A DNA stretch of 18,718 nt from Odoribacteraceae bacterium (GTDB lineage Bacteria > Bacteroidota > Bacteroidia > Bacteroidales > Marinifilaceae), in assembly GCA_031259905.1 (NCBI GenBank), contig JAIRKS010000157.1, positions 1-18,718 of the forward strand, given 5' to 3'. The position numbers were made by a program, and so were the translations under genes. Below, in pieces: positions 14,826-18,718 of the stretch. Every line of letters starts with the position of its first letter. Position 1 is the first letter of the stretch. The notes beneath the pieces were generated by a model. The model searched no databases and had not been told where the DNA came from. It saw only the letters and a program-made list of their open reading frames with translations.

Positions 14826-16157
14826 ATGAAATACATTTTATTCCTGTTCATGGCATTAACTACCGGCGCGGCGGCGCAACAAGGCGTGGTCGACAAGATC
14901 GTGGCCGTCGTCGGCGACGAGATCGTGCTGAAGTCCGATATAGAGAAAAGCCTCGTCGACCTCTTCCGGCAAGGCGTCATCGAGGGGAACGACGACGACC
15001 GGAAAATGATCCTCGCGCAGATCCTCCTCCAGAAGCTCTTGCTGGCACAGGCCAAGGTCGATAGCGTATTCGTCACCGACGAGCAGGTAGACAGGGCGCT
15101 GGACGCGCGGATCAACGACTACACGCGAGAAGCCGGGTCGAAAGAACGACTGGAGGCGATCATGGGCAAGTCCATGCCGGAGATCAGGAACGAGATGCGC
15201 GAGAGAATCAGGGAATCGGCCATCGCCAGCGAAATGCAACAGAAAATTACCGCGCACGTCAAGAGCACGCCCTCCGAGGTGCGATTCTTCTACCAGAAAA
15301 CGAACAAGGACTCGCTGCCCGACGCACCGGCAAAGTACGAGATCCAGCAAATCGTGGTGAAGCCGGGGATAGACGACGCGGAAAAAGAGAAAATCAGGAA
15401 TCGACTGAGGGAGTTCCGCGAGCAGGTGCTCTCCGGGGAGACTACCTTTAGCCGCCTGGCCATCTTTTACTCCGAGGACGAGGGCTCTGCCGTCAAGGGG
15501 GGCGAGCTGGGATATTCCCCGAAGAGCCGCTTCGCGCCGGAGTTCGCCGATGCCGCCTTCAGCCTGAAAGCCGGGAGAATATCCAAGATCGTCGAGACGG
15601 AGTTCGGCTTCCACATCATCCAGTACGTCGATCGACAGGGAGAGATGATTAACGTCCGGCATATCCTCCTGCGCCCGAAGATCGACGATAAAGGACGACA
15701 GGAGGCCATCGAAAAGCTCGACTCGATCGTCTATTATATCAAGGAGAAGAATATCCCCTTCGAGCACGTGGCCGAACAACTCTCGGACGACAAGAACACG
15801 CGCAATAACGGCGGGCTGATCCTGAACGAGAACTCGGACTCCAGGATCCCGAGGGAACAGGTGCGCGGCGAGATGGCGCGACAAGTAAATCGCTTGAGCG
15901 TGGGCGAGATCTCCGCGCCGTTCATGGACATGAATAACGGGCAGGAAGAGTACAAGATCATCAAGTTAAAGGCTTTTCACCCCGAACATACCGTGGACCT
16001 CGAGAACGACTGGAGTTATTTCGAGAGCCGCCTGCAACAAGAGAAGATTCACGCCGTGATGACGACGTGGATCAAGGAGAGGCAAGCCAGCACGTACATT
16101 CACATCGACGAAGAATATCACGATGAGCTGTTGCGGCAAGAGGGTTGGATCAAGTAA
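14826..16157 (+). CDS. surA: SurA-type periplasmic chaperone / peptidyl-prolyl cis-trans isomerase
   Basis: A 443-residue periplasmic protein that escorts outer-membrane proteins to the assembly machinery. A short signal peptide (LFLFMALTTGAAAQ) precedes the SurA N-terminal domain at about 20-150, which opens with VDKIVAVVGDEIVLKSDIE, very characteristic of SurA. A parvulin domain covers about 171-270 (YEIQQIVVKP; GGELGYSPKSRFAPEFADAA; GFHIIQYVDR). A second, weaker parvulin-like domain follows from about 275 (INVRHILLRPKI; NNGGLI). Length fits SurA. The gene ends inside the start of the OstA-like gene (35-base overlap). Abundant large transporters such as the SusC-like protein in this window would be clients, by family knowledge. 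The gene name is given by homology of domain layout. Confidence 0.9.
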   Translation: MKYILFLFMALTTGAAAQQGVVDKIVAVVGDEIVLKSDIEKSLVDLFRQGVIEGNDDDRKMILAQILLQKLLLAQAKVDSVFVTDEQVDRALDARINDYTREAGSKERLEAIMGKSMPEIRNEMRERIRESAIASEMQQKITAHVKSTPSEVRFFYQKTNKDSLPDAPAKYEIQQIVVKPGIDDAEKEKIRNRLREFREQVLSGETTFSRLAIFYSEDEGSAVKGGELGYSPKSRFAPEFADAAFSLKAGRISKIVETEFGFHIIQYVDRQGEMINVRHILLRPKIDDKGRQEAIEKLDSIVYYIKEKNIPFEHVAEQLSDDKNTRNNGGLILNENSDSRIPREQVRGEMARQVNRLSVGEISAPFMDMNNGQEEYKIIKLKAFHPEHTVDLENDWSYFESRLQQEKIHAVMTTWIKERQASTYIHIDEEYHDELLRQEGWIK

Positions 16158-17682
16158 CGCGCGCGCGTGCCTGCTCCTGATCCTTTGCCTGGCAGGGATA
16201 ACGCTCCCGTCGCCGGCCCAGGAAAAGATACAGATTAACATCGAGGCCGACCTCCTCAGGGCCGGGACGCGAGGCGCCGCGGACAAGTTCACCGGCAACG
16301 TGTACATGACGCACGATAACCTGAAAATGTGGTGCGATAGCCTCTATCGCCACCCGGGCAATATCGTCGAGGCTTTCGGTAACGTGCGCGCCATACAGAA
16401 CGATAGCATCCACCTCTCCGGGAATTACATCCACTACGACGGCAATACCCGCTTCACGAAGGTGCGCGAGAATGTCATCCTGAAAGACCCGGCGATGACC
16501 CTCACGACACGCTTCCTCGACTACGACGGCATCTGGGAGTTAGGATACTATTTCAACGGGGGACGCGTCGTCGACGCCAGGAACACGCTGACCAGCCAAC
16601 GGGGATACTACTTCACGCAAACGAAAATCGCGAACTTCATCGACAGCGTGACGGTCGACGCGCCGGACTACACGATCCTTTCCGACACGTTGAAGTACAG
16701 TACCGCCACGAACATCGTCTCGATCGTCAGCCCGACGTGGATCAACGGGAAAAACGACGACAACAGCTCCCTCTACTCGGAAGACGGGTGGTACGATACC
16801 GCGCTGGGACGGGCAAGCCTGTACAAGAACAACCGCGTCACGCGCAAAGCGTACACGGCGCGGGCCGACACGATACACGTCGACAGCGTGTCACGACAAG
16901 TCATCATGCAAAACCGCGTCGTCATCCACGACACCGTGAACAAGATCATCATCAAGGGGCATTACGCGATGACCGACCAGCTGAAAGACCTCTCGCACGT
17001 CACGCGGGAGGCGTTACTGATACTCGTCGGGGAGAGCGACTCCCTTTTCCTGCACGGGGACACGCTCTTCGTCCACAAGGACACCCTCGGTCACGACATC
17101 CTGAGGGCCTACCACGGCGTGCGATTCTTCAGCCAAAGCCTGCAAGGCGCGTGCGACTCGATGGTCTACCTGACGAGCGACTCTACCGTCATGCTCTACA
17201 AGGATCCCGTCGCCTGGGCGAACAAGAACCAGCTGAAAGGCAAGCGCATCTCCTTCCTATCCGCCAACGGGAAAGCCAGGGAGTTTCAGCTCCAGGACGA
17301 CGCCACCATCATCTCGCGGAGGGAACAAACCGAGATGTTCGACCAGATTACCGGACGCATCATACAGGGTTACTTCCACGATAACGAGATCTACAAAATC
17401 GAGGTGGACGGGAACGGCGAGACAATCTATTTCGTGGACGATAACGGGATTTATTACGGGCCGCACACGGCCAGCGCGCCGCGCATCACGATCAAGATCC
17501 ACGCCCGACAAATCACCGACATCACCTACTACAAGACGGGAGACGCCTCCGTCACCCCCATCTTCATGAAAGCGCCGACAGAGACGCGTCTAAAGAACTT
17601 CACCTGGCTGGAATACCTCTGTCCCCGCGACAAGAACGACATCTACACCACCCGCCCCGCGCCGGTGGAATCGCCCGACTAA
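16123..17682 (+). CDS. OstA/LptA-like lipopolysaccharide transport protein
   Basis: A 519-residue exported protein built from repeated OstA beta-taco strands. The signal sequence lies at about residues 14-32 (RACLLLILCLAGITLPSPAQ). Repeats are recognisable from the recurring pattern of substrate strands and short turns: FTGNVYMTHDNLKMWCDSL, VEAFGNVRAIQNDSIHLSGN, FTKVRENVILKDPAM, and ADTIHVDSVSRQVIMQNRV. In the LPS pathway such proteins form the periplasmic bridge (LptA) or the N-terminal part of LptD; no LptD-like barrel follows here, so it is of the stand-alone OstA-like kind common in Bacteroidota. The start overlaps the SurA gene by 35 bases; no other ATG or GTG precedes the signal peptide, so the overlap is probably real and suggests translational coupling. 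It ends before a bidirectional terminator. Confidence 0.85.
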   Translation: MSCCGKRVGSSNARACLLLILCLAGITLPSPAQEKIQINIEADLLRAGTRGAADKFTGNVYMTHDNLKMWCDSLYRHPGNIVEAFGNVRAIQNDSIHLSGNYIHYDGNTRFTKVRENVILKDPAMTLTTRFLDYDGIWELGYYFNGGRVVDARNTLTSQRGYYFTQTKIANFIDSVTVDAPDYTILSDTLKYSTATNIVSIVSPTWINGKNDDNSSLYSEDGWYDTALGRASLYKNNRVTRKAYTARADTIHVDSVSRQVIMQNRVVIHDTVNKIIIKGHYAMTDQLKDLSHVTREALLILVGESDSLFLHGDTLFVHKDTLGHDILRAYHGVRFFSQSLQGACDSMVYLTSDSTVMLYKDPVAWANKNQLKGKRISFLSANGKAREFQLQDDATIISRREQTEMFDQITGRIIQGYFHDNEIYKIEVDGNGETIYFVDDNGIYYGPHTASAPRITIKIHARQITDITYYKTGDASVTPIFMKAPTETRLKNFTWLEYLCPRDKNDIYTTRPAPVESPD

Positions 17683-17729
17683 CCCTTCACGCGCGAGGAA
17701 GGCGTGACCTTCCCCTCGATCCGTAAACA

Positions 17730-17771
17730 CGCGAAACGTCCCGGGAGACACCCCCCGGGACGTTTCTCGCG
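17730..17771. terminator. Bidirectional terminator between convergent genes
   Basis: GAAACGTCCCGGG (17733-17745) pairs perfectly with CCCGGGACGTTTC (17754-17766), a 13-pair stem with an eight-base loop; three further GC pairs can form outside a two-base bulge. GAAA and TTTC at the stem ends give short U-rich bases in either direction. It lies between the OstA-like gene and the convergent thioesterase gene, where a shared terminator is expected. Confidence 0.8.
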
Positions 17772-17785
17772 TTCCCCCGCGCCGT

Positions 17786-18550
17786 TCAGCAGCCACTCTC
17801 CTCGCGAGCCCACGCGCTCCTCGCCACGCAATGAGTAATCGCTCCGGACGCGTCAACAACCCGGTGCGAGACGCGTACCCCCTCGTCGCGTTCCTCGATC
17901 AGGTAGAGCGAATCCACCTCGCTATCCGGCAGGATCTCGTGCTCGTACACCACCTCCAGCTCCTCCAGCACGTGGCGATCCAGGAAATCGAAAGGCAAGG
18001 CGTGCGTCACCCACCCCACGTAAGAAGCCTGCGTCACGTGACGGTTAAAATCGATCGTGTCGTACGAGGCCACGAAGCGGCGGCTCCCCGTGACACCTTC
18101 CGGAAGTTCCCTCGCGTCAAGCTCGAAAGACATCTCCCGCGTCACCCCCTCGTGATAAGCGGCCATGCGCGAGACACTCTCCGGGAGACGCACCGGCCGC
18201 CGCCGCGCCAGGTCGATAACCATCCATTCCGACGTGGAACGCGCCAGCAACTCCCCCGCCGGGGAGACGACGGCAAAATCACGGAAAGCAAACAGCCGGT
18301 CCGTGCCCGACGGCCACGTCTCCAGGATCACCTCCTCGCCCCTCGACGGCGCGCGGAACACCCGGAGGCGTATCCTGTGCAACATCCACGTGATCCCGCG
18401 CGCGTTAAACGTGTCCACGTCCACCCCCAGCCCCACCGTCTGCTCGTTAGCCACGTCATTAAACAAATCGCACAACATCTTCGTCCCGAGCCTACCGCGG
18501 ACATCGGCGTGGTGATTACAAATCGTGATTCTTTTCGAAAGCTTAAGCAT
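17786..18550 (-). CDS. Acyl-ACP thioesterase
   Basis: A 254-residue cytoplasmic thioesterase of the FatA/FatB-like family, which releases free fatty acids from acyl carrier protein. It contains two hotdog folds: the N-terminal one opens with RITICNHHADVRGRLG and includes ITWMLHRIRLRVFRAP and the substrate-channel segment RSTSEWMVIDLARRRPVRLP; the C-terminal one carries the catalytic motif DFNRHVTQASYVGW with Asp167, Asn169 and His171, and an acidic residue in EVVYEHEI (about 203-205) that fits the remaining position seen in plant and bacterial homologues. No signal peptide is present. It starts 18 bases after the murB stop, so the two genes probably share a transcript. Length is normal. Chain-length preference cannot be told from the sequence. 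Confidence 0.92.
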   Translation of the reverse strand: MLKLSKRITICNHHADVRGRLGTKMLCDLFNDVANEQTVGLGVDVDTFNARGITWMLHRIRLRVFRAPSRGEEVILETWPSGTDRLFAFRDFAVVSPAGELLARSTSEWMVIDLARRRPVRLPESVSRMAAYHEGVTREMSFELDARELPEGVTGSRRFVASYDTIDFNRHVTQASYVGWVTHALPFDFLDRHVLEELEVVYEHEILPDSEVDSLYLIEERDEGVRVSHRVVDASGAITHCVARSAWAREESGC

Positions 18551-18568
18551 ATCTTATCGCGTTACTCG

Positions 18569-18718
18569 TTAAAGGATATTCACCTCCGGCTCCAGCCACA
18601 CCCCGAATTTCATGAACACCGCCTTCTTCACCTCGTTCGCCAGGCGGGCAATCGCCTCCCCGCTAGCCCCTCCCCTGTTCACCAGCACCAGCGCCTGCCT
18701 CTCGTGGACGGCCGCGTC
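18569..18718 (-). CDS. murB: UDP-N-acetylenolpyruvoylglucosamine reductase, C-terminal end (partial)
   Basis: Only the last 49 residues are in the window; the gene continues beyond the right edge on the minus strand. The fragment contains VHERQALVLVNRGGASGE and ends FMKFGVWLEPEVNIL, which is the conserved MurB C-terminus: the RGGAxG loop and the final LEPEV with the catalytic Glu. MurB reduces UDP-GlcNAc-enolpyruvate to UDP-MurNAc in peptidoglycan precursor synthesis, using FAD and NADPH, in the cytoplasm. The acyl-ACP thioesterase gene follows 18 bases downstream. Confidence 0.88.
   Translation of the reverse strand, partial: DAAVHERQALVLVNRGGASGEAIARLANEVKKAVFMKFGVWLEPEVNIL

Noticed and set aside
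1..18718. tRNA, rRNA, insertion sequence or integrase
   Set aside because: Reading both strands I found no transposase or integrase, no tRNA cloverleaf and no rRNA segment.

Overview
The window looks like a high-GC chromosome segment from a Bacteroidales-type bacterium (phylum Bacteroidota). The evidence is a complete SusC/SusD outer-membrane uptake operon controlled by an ECF sigma factor and a FecR anti-sigma factor, lipoproteins of the DUF4843 and PKD-like families, A/T-rich translation starts without clear Shine-Dalgarno sequences, and one good match to the Bacteroidota promoter pattern (TTTG, about 20 bp, TAnnTTTG). The gene order sigma, FecR, STN-type SusC, SusD, DUF4843, PKD-like, thioredoxin recalls the Odoribacteraceae/Butyricimonas group, but the GC content is higher than I would expect there, so the family is uncertain.

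Layout. Positions 1-189 hold a 21-bp tandem repeat (array A), followed by a short AT-rich leader. Positions 276-10313 are a compact plus-strand operon: ECF sigma factor, FecR-type anti-sigma factor, a hairpin, SusC/RagA TonB-dependent transporter with an STN signalling domain, SusD/RagB lipoprotein, DUF4843 lipoprotein, PKD-like lipoprotein, and a secreted thioredoxin-fold protein. A terminator-like hairpin at 10344-10377 runs directly into a second 21-bp tandem array (array B, to 10642). A glycoside hydrolase family 2 enzyme (10785-13829) follows as a separate unit. From 13895 a housekeeping envelope operon begins: a promoter, a SurA-like lipoprotein, a SurA-type periplasmic chaperone/prolyl isomerase, and an OstA/LptA-like lipopolysaccharide transport protein. 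A strong bidirectional terminator separates these from two minus-strand genes, an acyl-ACP thioesterase and the 3' end of murB.

How the parts work together. The STN domain of the SusC protein can pass a substrate-binding signal through FecR to the sigma factor, which would switch on susC and the genes behind it. SusC/SusD import a substrate that the sequence does not identify. DUF4843, PKD-like and thioredoxin proteins are probably accessory surface or periplasmic factors. The GH2 enzyme may or may not serve the same substrate. SurA and OstA-like proteins support assembly of outer-membrane proteins and LPS.

Most unusual content: two intergenic arrays with the same 21-bp period sit at the two ends of the sigma-to-thioredoxin operon. 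Array B is built from an 8+8 bp perfect palindrome alternating with a non-palindromic variant. I do not recognise these arrays as a described element; their function is open.
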